From Pseudomonadota bacterium (lineage in GTDB: Bacteria > Myxococcota_A > Bradymonadia > UBA4248), in contig JAFOHE010000211.1 of NCBI GenBank assembly GCA_017421975.1, positions 1-43,403 of the forward strand: a stretch of DNA of 43,403 nt. The letters are read 5' to 3'. The notes below the pieces were generated by a model that saw only the letters and a list, made by a program, of their open reading frames with translations, had not been told where the DNA came from and did no database searches. Numbering within the stretch: position 1 is the first letter of the stretch; each line of letters begins with the position of its first letter. Position numbers and translations under genes: made by a program. This document shows, in pieces, positions 1 through 8,981 of the stretch.

Positions 1-163
1 GTGTTTCTTTCTCTTCTTCGGTTTTCATCAATGCCATCGGAGCATTTGCCCCGTCGGCGAGGGTGGCTTATACGCGTTCACTCCCCTCTCGTCAAGAAGT
101 TTTTTATTTTTTTTCACTTCATCATTCATTACATTCAAACGCATTCCACTTCGCCTTTCTGCG

Positions 164-694
164 CTATAAATCATAACACCTTACATCTCCGTTTTCTGCT
201 CTACAAATGCCATTGGGTGTTTGTGCACACCTAACCACACCATAATTTGCAACGCAATTATAGCCACACTTAACTATGCCATAATTCGCGAGACATTCAG
301 CCTTTTGATCAGCCCAATACGGCGGATCCCAACATACGACCTGACCATAATTCGCAGCACATGCACCCTGTGGCGTGAGTGAACATCTTACTTCACCATA
401 ATTCGCAATGCAGTTATATCCACAAACAACTTCTCCGTAATTTGCAAGACATTCAGCCTTTTGGTCAACCCAGCGCGGTGGATCCCAACAAACAACCTGA
501 CCGTAATTCGCAGCACATGCACCCTGTGGCGTACTTGAACAATTTACCACTCCATAATTTGCAGTGCAGTTATAGCCACAAGCAGTCTCTCCATAGGCCG
601 TTTTGCACGTTGGCTCCTGCGCATACGCCTGACCCACCATGAATATCATCATGCCCATTCCCAAAAACATTCCTAAAACTTTGCGCATCATCAT
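164..694 (-). CDS. Secreted Cys-rich protein with ANYG repeats
   Basis: The protein has 176 residues with an N-terminal signal peptide (Met-Arg-Lys followed by a hydrophobic stretch, cleavage likely after AYA, residues 24-26), so it is probably exported. The mature part consists of about two and a half copies of a 52-residue unit built from short motifs of the form ANYGxVxC, with the landmarks CGYNC, TPQGAC, CWDPP and DQKAEC. The even Cys spacing suggests disulfide-bonded repeats. The DNA repeats with a 156-bp period (for example ggatccc at 324 and 480). Three consecutive ATGs start the gene and an AGAGGT lies just upstream, so the exact start among residues 1-3 is open. I do not recognise a named family; a structural or surface role is inference. 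No terminator is evident downstream. Confidence 0.8.
   Translation of the reverse strand: MMMRKVLGMFLGMGMMIFMVGQAYAQEPTCKTAYGETACGYNCTANYGVVNCSSTPQGACAANYGQVVCWDPPRWVDQKAECLANYGEVVCGYNCIANYGEVRCSLTPQGACAANYGQVVCWDPPYWADQKAECLANYGIVKCGYNCVANYGVVRCAQTPNGICRAENGDVRCYDL
318..534 (-). repeat. 156-bp internal repeat in the ANYG protein gene
   Basis: Two near-identical segments, around 318-375 and 474-534, encode the CWDPP/TPQGAC block of the ANYG protein. They are offset by exactly 156 bp (52 codons), which fits unit duplication without loss of frame. Confidence 0.7.
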
Positions 695-1159
695 AATCGT
701 ACCTCTAGCCTAAAATGTGTGATTCAATCTTACTTACGATGGATTGTGACCTTGATTGTAAAACTTCATCAACACGTTACTTAACAGCTGCCATGATCTT
801 CCATAGCGTTGCAACATGATTTTATTAGCAATAACCGCGCCATATTTTCTCTAAAATTCCTTTCTCATTTTTCTGACTCTCACTATCTTTACTACAGCCA
901 AGATCAGGCTTGATTACGCTTGCATTACCCACATGCATATCCATTTTACCCACATGTAGGCCTAATTTTGTGCCCCCTTTATGGATAATGCCAAACAAAG
1001 CGTCTGCGTTACGAAAAAATCTATTTGCTCATATAAAATAATTCAATTTTTTACTTTTTATGTAAACAAACTTCGTTACCAACACTATGAACAAATTAAG
1101 AAGCCACCCACTTACGATACGGAGAGCCAGAGGAATTATGTGTACACAAGGGAGAACGA
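695..1159. other. Intergenic stretch, no gene seen
   Basis: This AT-rich stretch lies between two minus-strand genes and must hold the promoter of the ANYG-repeat gene. The open frames in it lack a ribosome binding site and any protein-like composition. I see no RNA gene. Confidence 0.5.
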
Positions 1160-1251
1160 GGGGGTAGTGGCGTATTTTCGCGACACCATAGAAGTTCGAC
1201 AGAACAATCTATGGTGTCGTGAAAATAGCCACGTAGGGGGAGACTTCCCCC
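1160..1251 (+). repeat. Bulged-palindrome element E1 (type A)
   Basis: A GGGGGTAG foot (1160-1167) leads into a long hairpin: GTGGCGTATTTTCGCGACAC..., a short loop with its own GTTC/GAAC stem, then the returning arm ending in ATAGCCAC. The arms pair except that GGCGTAT faces ATAGCC, leaving one G unpaired. CGTAGGGGGAGACTTCCCCC follows and forms a second hairpin (1236-1251). The same plan recurs at E2-E5. Confidence 0.8.
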
Positions 1252-1283
1252 ACCAAAAAACGTTTTTGAACCCAAGATTTGAA

Positions 1284-1312
1284 ATAAAAAAGGCACGCCT
1301 GAGCGTGCCTTT
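1284..1312 (-). terminator. Rho-independent terminator of the Ser/Thr kinase gene
   Basis: Read on the minus strand, GGCACGC-TCAG-GCGTGCC is followed by TTTTTTA. It lies about 20 bp downstream of the kinase stop codon. Confidence 0.85.
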
Positions 1313-1332
1313 GTCGATTAGAACCACTTGTC

Positions 1333-2979
1333 TTAGAAAATGCCGAGCGGAATATTTGTCGTATCGCTTGACTGTTTTTTGTTTGACGGCTTTGAGGTCG
1401 AAGAAGTCGAGGGAGCCGAATCCTGAGCAGGTTTTGTGGATGCAGGTCGTTTTTTGGAAGCAGCGGCTTTTGATGCTTCAGCCTTTGCAGCTTTGGCATC
1501 CGCAGCAGCTTTTGCCTCAGCAGCGGCCTGTGCTTCAGCAGCAGCTTTTGCGGCTTCGGCGGCTTTGACAGCTTCAGCGGCGCGTGCAGCTTCGGCGGCA
1601 CGTGCAGCTTCGGCGGCACGTGCAGCTTCGGCGGCACGTGCAGCTTCGGCGGCACGTGCAGATTCCGCAGCGCGAGCGGCTTCAGCTTTTGCGGCTTCGG
1701 CTTCAGCTTTTGCCTTATACATCTCGACTTCTGCAGCAGCTTTTGCCTTAGCGGCTTCGGCTTCTGCAGCAGCGGCTTCAGCGGCACCAGCATTTGCCTG
1801 ATTATTGGCGCCATGATCGCTTGTTCCGAAGATAAAGCCTAGCGCCAGAGCGACGAGGATAACGAGCAGGATAATGAGGATCGTGACACTTTTACTGTTA
1901 TTCTGGACGACGACGGGCTGAATGCCGAGTCCCGTATTGACGGGCAACTGCAATCCCGTATTGACAGCCAAGCCAAGTCCGGTTGTGGCATTGAATCCAG
2001 GACCGGTAATACTTTTTTCGCGAATCGACTGGAGGTATTCAGCTTCGCATTTAGCGCGTTGCTTGACTGCCTCTGGCAGAACCTCACGCAATTCATTAAT
2101 GACGTCACGCGCATTATGATAGCGGTCGGTTGGTTCTTTTTCGCAGCATTTACGGATAACACGAGCGAGACACTCGGGGATATTTTTGGGGACTTCAAGG
2201 GGTTCATGTGCCTGTTTGAAAGCGATCTGAACGAGGCTTGAGCCGGAGACGGCGATAGTACCGGTAATGATTTCGCACAGGACAAGACCGACGGCGTAGA
2301 TATCGCTTTCAGGCGAAGCCGAGGTTGTTCCTGAGAAGAGTTCAGGCGCCATGTAAGAAGGCGTTCCGCGGACGACTCCGAGTTTTGTTTTCATGAGTTC
2401 GCCGAGAGCGCCCTCAAGCAGCGTCGCGATACCGTAGTCAATGAGGCGCACGACAGGGGGATCTGAATCCTGGATCACCATAATATTGGCGGGCTTAATA
2501 TCGCGGTGAATAATGCCGAGGCTATGTGCTTCTTCAAGTGCTTCAAGCACCTGACAGACGATATCGACGCCATATTCGAAGGGAAGCGCACCGAAATCCC
2601 TGAGGAAAGTATCGAGTTGCTGTCCTTCGACGAATTCGAGAACGACGCAAGGAGCACCGCTGAACACACCATATTCAAAGCAATGCACGCTATGTTCATT
2701 TTTGAGCGAGCTCAGAATACGCGCTTCGCGATAGAACCTTTTTTTGGTAAGTTCTGCTTCAGACTTATCCAAATCTTCAGGAAGCGCAAGAACTTTGATG
2801 GCCACATGGCGCCCATCTTCGACGCGCCATGCATCATAAACGACAGAACACCCACCAGCACCCTGCTTGGCCACGATCTTATAATTTTTGGAGATCTCGC
2901 GATTCTCAGCCTCAGTATAATCAATGGCTTTTTGTTCTTTTGCTTGTGATTCTTCCAACGATCCAGACATACTTTTCAT
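1333..2979 (-). CDS. Membrane Ser/Thr protein kinase with Ala-rich C-terminal tail
   Basis: 548 residues. A Hanks-type kinase domain spans about residues 33-295: Gly-rich loop GAGGCSVVY, catalytic Lys in VAIKVL (about 62), HRDIKPANI catalytic loop (about 157), a DYG in place of DFG (about 178), and GTPSYMAPE. A linker rich in TGL repeats follows, then one membrane segment (about 367-387, ILIILLVILVALALGFIFG) and a long tail of Ala/Glu/Lys/Arg repeats (about 400-510) ending in a Ser/Thr/Lys-rich tip. In known PknB-type kinases the kinase is cytoplasmic and the tail extracytoplasmic; that topology is expected here. The tail resembles the Ala-rich coiled coil of PilQ in this window rather than a PASTA sensor. 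The ribosome binding site is weak, and Met4 is an alternative start. The substrate is unknown. Confidence 0.9.
   Translation of the reverse strand: MKSMSGSLEESQAKEQKAIDYTEAENREISKNYKIVAKQGAGGCSVVYDAWRVEDGRHVAIKVLALPEDLDKSEAELTKKRFYREARILSSLKNEHSVHCFEYGVFSGAPCVVLEFVEGQQLDTFLRDFGALPFEYGVDIVCQVLEALEEAHSLGIIHRDIKPANIMVIQDSDPPVVRLIDYGIATLLEGALGELMKTKLGVVRGTPSYMAPELFSGTTSASPESDIYAVGLVLCEIITGTIAVSGSSLVQIAFKQAHEPLEVPKNIPECLARVIRKCCEKEPTDRYHNARDVINELREVLPEAVKQRAKCEAEYLQSIREKSITGPGFNATTGLGLAVNTGLQLPVNTGLGIQPVVVQNNSKSVTILIILLVILVALALGFIFGTSDHGANNQANAGAAEAAAAEAEAAKAKAAAEVEMYKAKAEAEAAKAEAARAAESARAAEAARAAEAARAAEAARAAEAARAAEAVKAAEAAKAAAEAQAAAEAKAAADAKAAKAEASKAAASKKRPASTKPAQDSAPSTSSTSKPSNKKQSSDTTNIPLGIF
1577..1662 (-). 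repeat. 18-bp tandem repeat inside the kinase gene
   Basis: About five head-to-tail copies of an 18-bp unit (cggcacgtgcagcttcgg on the plus strand) encode the ARAAEA repeats of the kinase tail. Copies are almost identical, so copy number may vary between strains; the unit keeps the frame. Confidence 0.85.
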
Positions 2980-3203
2980 GCCCTGTAAACGATATATTTA
3001 GTACCAAATTTCGACGCGGACACGCATAATTACATCGTGTCGGCTTCAACATACACAACAAGGACGGTGTTTTATCACGCGAATGCCCCCACAGACACCA
3101 CACCCTTTTTTATCTTAGATGATTTCCGCCATTTCCGCAAGATACCGTTTTTACATATTTTACGCGCAAAACAAACGACACAAAGCAAACATATTTTGAC
3201 ACA

Positions 3204-4277
3204 TTAAAATACCGCCGGACGCATTTCCAAAACCGTTTCAACTCGATCAGGCACCATGTGTGTGGCGTCAATGAGTCCATCCAAGACATCGACGCATGTC
3301 TTGACCTGATCAAAAACGCGCTGCTCAATCTTCTCATACTTTCGGAAAATGTCGAAGCGCATCGGTTCAAACAGATCCTCACCATCATTTTCGACGCTTC
3401 CGAAGGCTATGAACAAATAATTACGCTGTACGTGCAAAAAAATACCGCTATATTGTTCACGCAAAGAAACGAGAAAGCGTGCAAAGTCATCACTCAAAAG
3501 CTCATCCGGCGTATATGTGTTGCCTGGCAGAAGACGCGTCTTCTCCGACTTTTCACTATCCTCAAAACCGTATTGACTGAGGGCGTTGAGCATACCTGCT
3601 TTTTGTTCTGGATAGGAAAAGACGAATTCTTCCTTAAACAAGTTATTCTGCATAGCAGCCGTACTATCGAAATCGTGCGTCTGATTGACAATTTCTGTCT
3701 GAATATCAAACGACCGCCAATTGATGTACTTAGGAAGCTCTACCACAAACATCTGACCTTGAAAGAGCGTTTTAAAACCGCCTTTGAGGTATAAATCAAG
3801 CAAAAGAAAACGCAATCCCTTGCGTATGCCTGTCACCTGATCGTTCACCCGCATTTTTCCCCAATCGCGACAGCAAACGCCGGAACACCTTATGAGTTGC
3901 GCCAAATTGCGCTTATACGTATATGCATCAACGTCAAAATAACGCTGAAATCCCACACGCGTGAATGCTTTTTTAAAAATATCGGTTCGATGCGCCAAAA
4001 CATTTTGGACAATCCATTTGTTGCCCAAAACGAGGCCTGCCAGCAAAACAAAACACGGCACAACAAGGATGAGCAAACCATTCATAATATTTACGGTATG
4101 CCACACCATCCACTTGGCAGAATACATGAACCCCAAACCGGAGAGGGCAATGACCAAGACAATCGACAGATAAAAAAGGATCGTCCATAGCACGAGGGCA
4201 CGCATCACGCGTTTTTTTTGTTTCGGATCAGCCTGCTGAAATGAAGGTAATGGTCCGTTGGCTTGTCCATTTTTCAT
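3204..4277 (-). CDS. DUF3137-like membrane protein
   Basis: About 357 residues, with two membrane segments near the N-terminus (around residues 28-52 and 63-87) followed by a large soluble region. The arrangement (short N-terminus, two helices, then a basic region FKKAFTRVGFQRY and a beta-rich domain with QGQMFVVELPK) fits DUF3137 proteins, whose function is unknown. The match is by overall pattern, not by a diagnostic motif. The start is chosen at the ATG at 4277; a GTG two codons upstream (4283) is equally possible, and neither has a clear ribosome binding site. It stands alone, about 220 bp from the kinase gene, on the same strand. Confidence 0.7.
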   Translation of the reverse strand: MKNGQANGPLPSFQQADPKQKKRVMRALVLWTILFYLSIVLVIALSGLGFMYSAKWMVWHTVNIMNGLLILVVPCFVLLAGLVLGNKWIVQNVLAHRTDIFKKAFTRVGFQRYFDVDAYTYKRNLAQLIRCSGVCCRDWGKMRVNDQVTGIRKGLRFLLLDLYLKGGFKTLFQGQMFVVELPKYINWRSFDIQTEIVNQTHDFDSTAAMQNNLFKEEFVFSYPEQKAGMLNALSQYGFEDSEKSEKTRLLPGNTYTPDELLSDDFARFLVSLREQYSGIFLHVQRNYLFIAFGSVENDGEDLFEPMRFDIFRKYEKIEQRVFDQVKTCVDVLDGLIDATHMVPDRVETVLEMRPAVF

Positions 4278-4356
4278 ATTCACATAAATTCATAGCGCTT
4301 GCTGTTCGATAAAAACGCCGTGTTTTCAAATTTCAAACGTTTTTTGACACTCATAC

Positions 4357-4393
4357 AAAACATCCCCATTCCTACTGGAAACGGGGATGTTTC
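4357..4393 (-). terminator. Terminator downstream of the 4420-5124 lipoprotein gene
   Basis: The inverted repeat AAACATCCCC / GGGGATGTTT has a 16-nt loop and, on the minus strand, runs into TTTTGT. It would end transcription arriving from the lipoprotein gene, and possibly from the pil operon upstream of it. Confidence 0.75.
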
Positions 4394-4419
4394 ATGCACA
4401 TTATTCGAAAATAATCACA

Positions 4420-5124
4420 CTAATTTGTAGAACATTCATAGCTGTATGAAGGACTATCCTGTCCCCAGAAAGCACATTCATTATCCGTCTTCTCAAGCGT
4501 TCCTCCAGCTGCCTGACAAGCATCCTCCACTTGCTTAAAGAGATTCAGCTCAGCAATGTCGGTGATCGTCAACGTGAGGTGACTTGTCTCGTTCTTAATC
4601 AATCCGCCATTGTCCTTAAACTTAGCATAGACGCTGACGACACACGAGGTAAAGGACCCCCAACCAAAATCGGCAGGAACAATCGTGAAACCGATATTTT
4701 TGGTGCCACCAGCTTCAACACGCGTATTACCCAACGTCGTCGTATAATTCGACTGACCATCGCAGGCGTCAACATCGCCATCGATAGAAACGCATTTAAA
4801 GACGAGTTCCTGGAGATAAACCGAGTTCAAATCTGGCAGTTTGACGTCGAGCGTAGAGCCGGAACCACCCGAACCACCGCTTGAGTTCCAAGGAGATGAC
4901 GTTGACATATTGTTCGTCAGATTCATCCATCCAGTATAACCCACCGTAATACCGGAGTCATAAACAAGTTCTCCGATATAGCTTTTGTCACCACTGGCAC
5001 TGTCACAGGAAGCTGATTTAGGATTGATGACACCGTTCAGGGAAACGGAAGTATTTTCATCGACGCAAGCCACACAAGTCATGGCACAGCAAGCGGCGAG
5101 GGCAAGAAATTTCATTGTTCTCAT
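4420..5124 (-). CDS. Putative lipoprotein of unknown function
   Basis: 234 residues with a lipoprotein signal peptide; the lipobox is CVAC with the lipidated Cys near residue 20. The mature protein is Ser/Thr/Gly-rich, contains a Gly-Ser run (GGSGGSGS) near residue 85, and has several Cys residues, including a Cys-rich C-terminus. No family is recognised. A good ribosome binding site (AAGGAG, 7 nt before ATG) supports the start. It follows pilQ by 49 bp on the same strand with no terminator between, so it may be the last gene of the pil transcript; a role in pilus secretin assembly would be speculation. Confidence 0.75.
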   Translation of the reverse strand: MRTMKFLALAACCAMTCVACVDENTSVSLNGVINPKSASCDSASGDKSYIGELVYDSGITVGYTGWMNLTNNMSTSSPWNSSGGSGGSGSTLDVKLPDLNSVYLQELVFKCVSIDGDVDACDGQSNYTTTLGNTRVEAGGTKNIGFTIVPADFGWGSFTSCVVSVYAKFKDNGGLIKNETSHLTLTITDIAELNLFKQVEDACQAAGGTLEKTDNECAFWGQDSPSYSYECSTN

Positions 5125-5173
5125 ATTATTCTCCTTTGAGGACTTGAATCACAGAATCTCATGCGTCCACGCA

Positions 5174-8100
5174 CTACTTCTTACTTTCTTTCTCCTCGGG
5201 CGGAATGAACGATCCCGGTCCGGAAGCCGCAATGGATGCATCACGATTAATGATGCGCGGTGTAATGAAGATGAGAAGTTCCGTGCGGTTATCCGTCTCG
5301 CTTGTGCTTCGGAAGAGGTAACCGAGGATTGGAATAGAACCAAAGAAAGGCACCGAACTCATGGATTGAGAAGCATTTCGTGTATAGATACCACCGATAA
5401 CAGTCGTATCACCGTCAGGGATCAACAATTCCGTATGCGCCTCCTTTCGGATGATCGAAGGATCACCGTATGCGCCTGTATTACCGAAGTCAGGCTCGTT
5501 CTTCGAAATGTCTATCTTAAGATAAACATTGCCGTCGCGCGTGACATGTGGCGTCACCTGAAGATTCAGTTTGGCATCGTAGAAGACGGTATGAGCACCA
5601 GCTGCAGAAACGACGCTGATCGGAATACTCGTACCGGATTCGATACTCGCCTGAATATTATCAAGTGTCATAATACGTGGTGCAGAAACGATTTTCAAGA
5701 AGCCCTTATCTTCCATAGCAGAAAGACGAAGGTTCAGGTTAATCGCACCACCGATGGAACCGAATGTGAAACCGATCGCACCACCAGCGCCAGTACCGAC
5801 TGATGCAGGAAGATTGACTGCGAAATTCGGGGTTGCCGACGTACCGGCGTTATTTTCACTCGTCGAACCACCGGCGACGCCAATCGTAGACGGGAACACA
5901 ATGCCTGTTGCATTGCCCGTTGCAGCGCTGGCAATACCATCACCACCCCACTGAACACCGATCTGCTTCGTGAAGTTCGCCTGTGTTTCAACGATGCGTG
6001 CTTCAATCAGAATTTGTGGTGTCTGAGTATCAAGATTCGTCACGAGAATTTCAGCGGCATCAAGGTTCGCCGCAACATCCTTGAGGATGAGCGTGTTCGT
6101 ACGTTTATCAATATTGACGGTACCACGACTTGAAAGCAGAGATTTGACATTCGCAGACAAATCATCAGCCGTAGCATAGTTGACGGGAACGAGACGAACC
6201 TCAAGTGGTTCAAGTTTTTCGCGCACTTCCGCAGCTTTGAGCGCACGTTCCTCTTCCGCCCGGAAGGTTTCTGCTTTTGCAACCCAAATAATGTTGCCCT
6301 CATATTTCATGCCGAGATCATTCATGCGAAGAATAAGATCAAGCGCCTGATCGAGCGGCACACTCTTGAGAGAAAGCGTCACACGACCTTTGACATCGGG
6401 ACTTACGACGATCGAAACATTAATTTCATCCGAGAGAAGGCGAAGGAGATCTGTCACTTCACCATCGCGAATATCAAGCGTAATCTTGCGCTTAGCAAAA
6501 GGCGTGTCCGCAAGCGTGTTACGTTTACCATACGTCGCCGCCAATTCGCCATCATTACCTGATGCAGATACCATGGCATTGGCGCGTCTATCGATCGGCG
6601 TGGCATACGACTGATATGTGCCAGGAAGCGTGCGAAGATTCCAGATGATCGTATCACCATTCTGTTCAACGGATTCCACTGTGCGCGATGTTGATTGTGC
6701 AATCAGCTCAATGTTACCATTGTTCTCCGTTGAATCGACGAAACGAACTCCTTTACGGAAAGCCGACGTATCAAATTTCTTGTTAAAGCCATCGGGTAGC
6801 GAGGCATCCGATATACGAAGCACGCTGCGCTGGTTACCGATGTCCATATTTTCAACTTTGGACGCCGGTGACGACAGTTTAACGATGACCTGCATATTGT
6901 CGCCCTGATCGCGGAACTGAATGTCCTGGACGCTCGTGTTTGGCACAGATAGATCGAGCGGCGCTGTCGTCGCAACTTGAACGCTTTCTTGCGCCATATT
7001 GCCAACCTGATGATCAATAGGCACTTCACGGGCCTTCGCAGCCTGAGCACGAAGCTGTTCATTTTCGGCTTTTAAAGCTTCAAGCTGTTTCTGAGCCGTA
7101 CGACCTGTTTTGACCTGGCGCTCAAGCTCTGCAATCTGTGCACCGCGTTTGGCAATGGCTTTCGAATCCGTAAGTGCCGCATTTTCAAGTTTTTTGATCT
7201 GACGTTTAGCTGCACTAGCCTTCTGGATCTCAGCTTCAAGACGTGCCATTTCGGATTCCTGCGATGAGAGCTTGCTGCGAAGCTCCGCATTTTGTGCCGA
7301 AAGCGAAGCATAAGCCGAATCCGATGCATTGGCACGCGCATTCGCAGCATCGCGCTGAGCGATGGCTTGCTGCTCACGTGCAAGCGCTTCCGATCTGGCT
7401 TTGTTCAATTGCTGAAGTTCTGACTGGGCACTGGCAAGCTCTGTTTCTGCCTTCGCAAGCTGCGCACGTGCGGCACTCAATTCACGCGCATTCGACTGAT
7501 GATCCGTCTCGGCATTACGGGCAAGTGCCTGCTCGGCTGCTCGCGCCGCTTCCGCTTCTGCAACAGCTTCTTGAATACGTTTGCGTGCACTATCCTGAGC
7601 CTGATCAAGTTTCGCAAGTGCTTCCTGCTCACGCGCCAAGGCATCCGTTTTGGCCTGATTCAATTCTGCCATTTCACGGCGTGCATTTGCAAGCTCTGTT
7701 TCTGCCTTCGCAAGCTGCGCACGTGCGGCACTCAATTCACGTGCATTCGACTGATGATCCGTCTCAGCGTTGCGGGCAAGAACCTGCTCAGCAGCTCGCG
7801 CCGCTTCCGCTTCTGCAAACGCCGCATGAATACGTTCCTGCGCCTGAATCTGTGCCAAATTAAGCTCAGCAACTGCTCTCTGTTCACGTTCAATGGCTGC
7901 ACTCGTTTGGGCTGCCGCTTCCGCTGCACGCCGTTCAGCTGCTGTCGCTCGATGATCCGCTGCCGTCGCTCGGTCATTCGCTCGCGTCGCATCTGCAAAA
8001 GCTGCATTCGCTCGTGCTTCTGCTGCATTCGCTCGCGAAATTGCTTCCGCTCGCGCCGTATCAAGAAGCTTCATCTCATTCTGAACTTGCGCAAGCTCAC

Positions 8101-8956
8101 GTTCCGCTTTCGCAAGTTTCTCTTTTGCCTGCGCAAGCTGCGTCGTCGAAATATTATGGTCATTCGCTGCTACTGCTTCAAGCGCCTGTGCTGTCGCACG
8201 CGCCTGATTGGCTTCCGCATTCGCTGCTGCAATGCGATTCTGGGCTTCAGCTTTGGCAGCATTGAGTTCGGCAAGCGCATTCTGCTCACGCATAAGCGCT
8301 TGATTCGCATCCGACAATGCCGCATTCGCTCGCGCTTCTGCCGCTGCTGCACGCGCTTTTGCATCGTTCGCATCTGCTAATGCTGCATCCGCTCGCGCTT
8401 CCGCCGCTGCTGCACGCGCATCCGCCGCATCACGTGCTGCCTGCTCTCGGGCAATCACACTCTGCGCTTGCGCTAACGCTGCATCACTCGTTTTCGCTTT
8501 CGCAATATAAGAATCAAGGGCTGCATCGCCCATTGTCGGCGCACCATTAACTGATAATAAAATACGACCAGAACTCGAATCTACCGTGTACTCTGTATCG
8601 TGATCAAGAGACAAAATCACTCGACATGTCTGATAATGATTGGATTTGGAAACGCTCAGGGCTGCACTATCAACAACGCCATTGCGAACTGAAAGTGGAG
8701 ATATCTTCTGAGTCGTATCACAATCAAGAATCTCAACTACAACCCGTGATGGATTATTGAGTGTGTATACAGAAAATGTCGGTTCGTTCGTTACTCCAAT
8801 CTCAAGAACAGTTTTGTCCGCTTCCTGAGTATAGTTCAGGCTCGTAACGCTGTTCTCGCTCGGCGACGGTGTGTCATCCCAAGCAATGGAGCCACACGCA
8901 CAAAACGCTACACATAAAAGCGCAAGTCGTTTTGCCAATTTGGATGCTCTACTCAT
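5174..8956 (-). CDS. pilQ: Type IV pilus secretin PilQ with a giant coiled-coil insert
   Basis: 1260 residues, well above the usual 700-900. Order of parts: signal peptide (1-25), first AMIN domain (about 35-140), an Ala/Glu/Arg-rich coiled coil (about 150-640), second AMIN domain (about 672-780), STN domain (about 820-890, ITLDIRDGEVTDLLRLLSDE), secretin N1-type domain (about 905-975, ending IDKRTNTLILKD), then the secretin beta-barrel domain (about 1010-1245) with VSAPRIMTLDNIQASI. PilQ forms the outer-membrane pore through which the type IV pilus passes, and AMIN domains bind peptidoglycan. The coiled coil between the AMIN domains is the oddity; it contains a duplicated 85-residue block. 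Ribosome binding site AAGGAG lies 7 nt upstream. It is the last of pilM-N-O-P-Q. Confidence 0.95.
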   Translation of the reverse strand: MSRASKLAKRLALLCVAFCACGSIAWDDTPSPSENSVTSLNYTQEADKTVLEIGVTNEPTFSVYTLNNPSRVVVEILDCDTTQKISPLSVRNGVVDSAALSVSKSNHYQTCRVILSLDHDTEYTVDSSSGRILLSVNGAPTMGDAALDSYIAKAKTSDAALAQAQSVIAREQAARDAADARAAAAEARADAALADANDAKARAAAAEARANAALSDANQALMREQNALAELNAAKAEAQNRIAAANAEANQARATAQALEAVAANDHNISTTQLAQAKEKLAKAERELAQVQNEMKLLDTARAEAISRANAAEARANAAFADATRANDRATAADHRATAAERRAAEAAAQTSAAIEREQRAVAELNLAQIQAQERIHAAFAEAEAARAAEQVLARNAETDHQSNARELSAARAQLAKAETELANARREMAELNQAKTDALAREQEALAKLDQAQDSARKRIQEAVAEAEAARAAEQALARNAETDHQSNARELSAARAQLAKAETELASAQSELQQLNKARSEALAREQQAIAQRDAANARANASDSAYASLSAQNAELRSKLSSQESEMARLEAEIQKASAAKRQIKKLENAALTDSKAIAKRGAQIAELERQVKTGRTAQKQLEALKAENEQLRAQAAKAREVPIDHQVGNMAQESVQVATTAPLDLSVPNTSVQDIQFRDQGDNMQVIVKLSSPASKVENMDIGNQRSVLRISDASLPDGFNKKFDTSAFRKGVRFVDSTENNGNIELIAQSTSRTVESVEQNGDTIIWNLRTLPGTYQSYATPIDRRANAMVSASGNDGELAATYGKRNTLADTPFAKRKITLDIRDGEVTDLLRLLSDEINVSIVVSPDVKGRVTLSLKSVPLDQALDLILRMNDLGMKYEGNIIWVAKAETFRAEEERALKAAEVREKLEPLEVRLVPVNYATADDLSANVKSLLSSRGTVNIDKRTNTLILKDVAANLDAAEILVTNLDTQTPQILIEARIVETQANFTKQIGVQWGGDGIASAATGNATGIVFPSTIGVAGGSTSENNAGTSATPNFAVNLPASVGTGAGGAIGFTFGSIGGAINLNLRLSAMEDKGFLKIVSAPRIMTLDNIQASIESGTSIPISVVSAAGAHTVFYDAKLNLQVTPHVTRDGNVYLKIDISKNEPDFGNTGAYGDPSIIRKEAHTELLIPDGDTTVIGGIYTRNASQSMSSVPFFGSIPILGYLFRSTSETDNRTELLIFITPRIINRDASIAASGPGSFIPPEEKESKK
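7436..7800 (-). repeat. 255-bp period duplication in the pilQ coiled coil
   Basis: The segment beginning at 7436 (aagctctgtttctgccttcg) recurs almost identically at 7691, a shift of 255 bp or 85 codons, and similarity continues through the following 100 bp. It is an in-frame recent duplication within the coiled-coil part of pilQ. Confidence 0.8.
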
Positions 8957-8981
8957 TTTTTTCTCCTTCGTGTTCTAATCT

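Noticed and set aside
1..37. Possible 5' end of a minus-strand gene running off the left edge (ATG at 37, then ALMKTEEEKET)
   Set aside because: Only 12 codons are visible and there is no ribosome binding site, so it cannot be told from chance.
58..90. GGCTTATACGC inside GAGGG/CCCCTC, a possible decayed bulged-palindrome unit
   Set aside because: The arms pair poorly and the diagnostic CTAT/ATACG pair is incomplete.
1436..1801. Plus-strand Ala-rich open frame opposite the kinase tail
   Set aside because: Shadow of the 18-bp repeats, whose reverse frame is also Ala/Ser-rich.
7499..8380. Long plus-strand open frame antisense to the pilQ coiled coil
   Set aside because: It is a by-product of the Ala-rich GC-biased repeats; composition is Cys/Arg-rich and unlike a protein, and pilQ is certain on the other strand.
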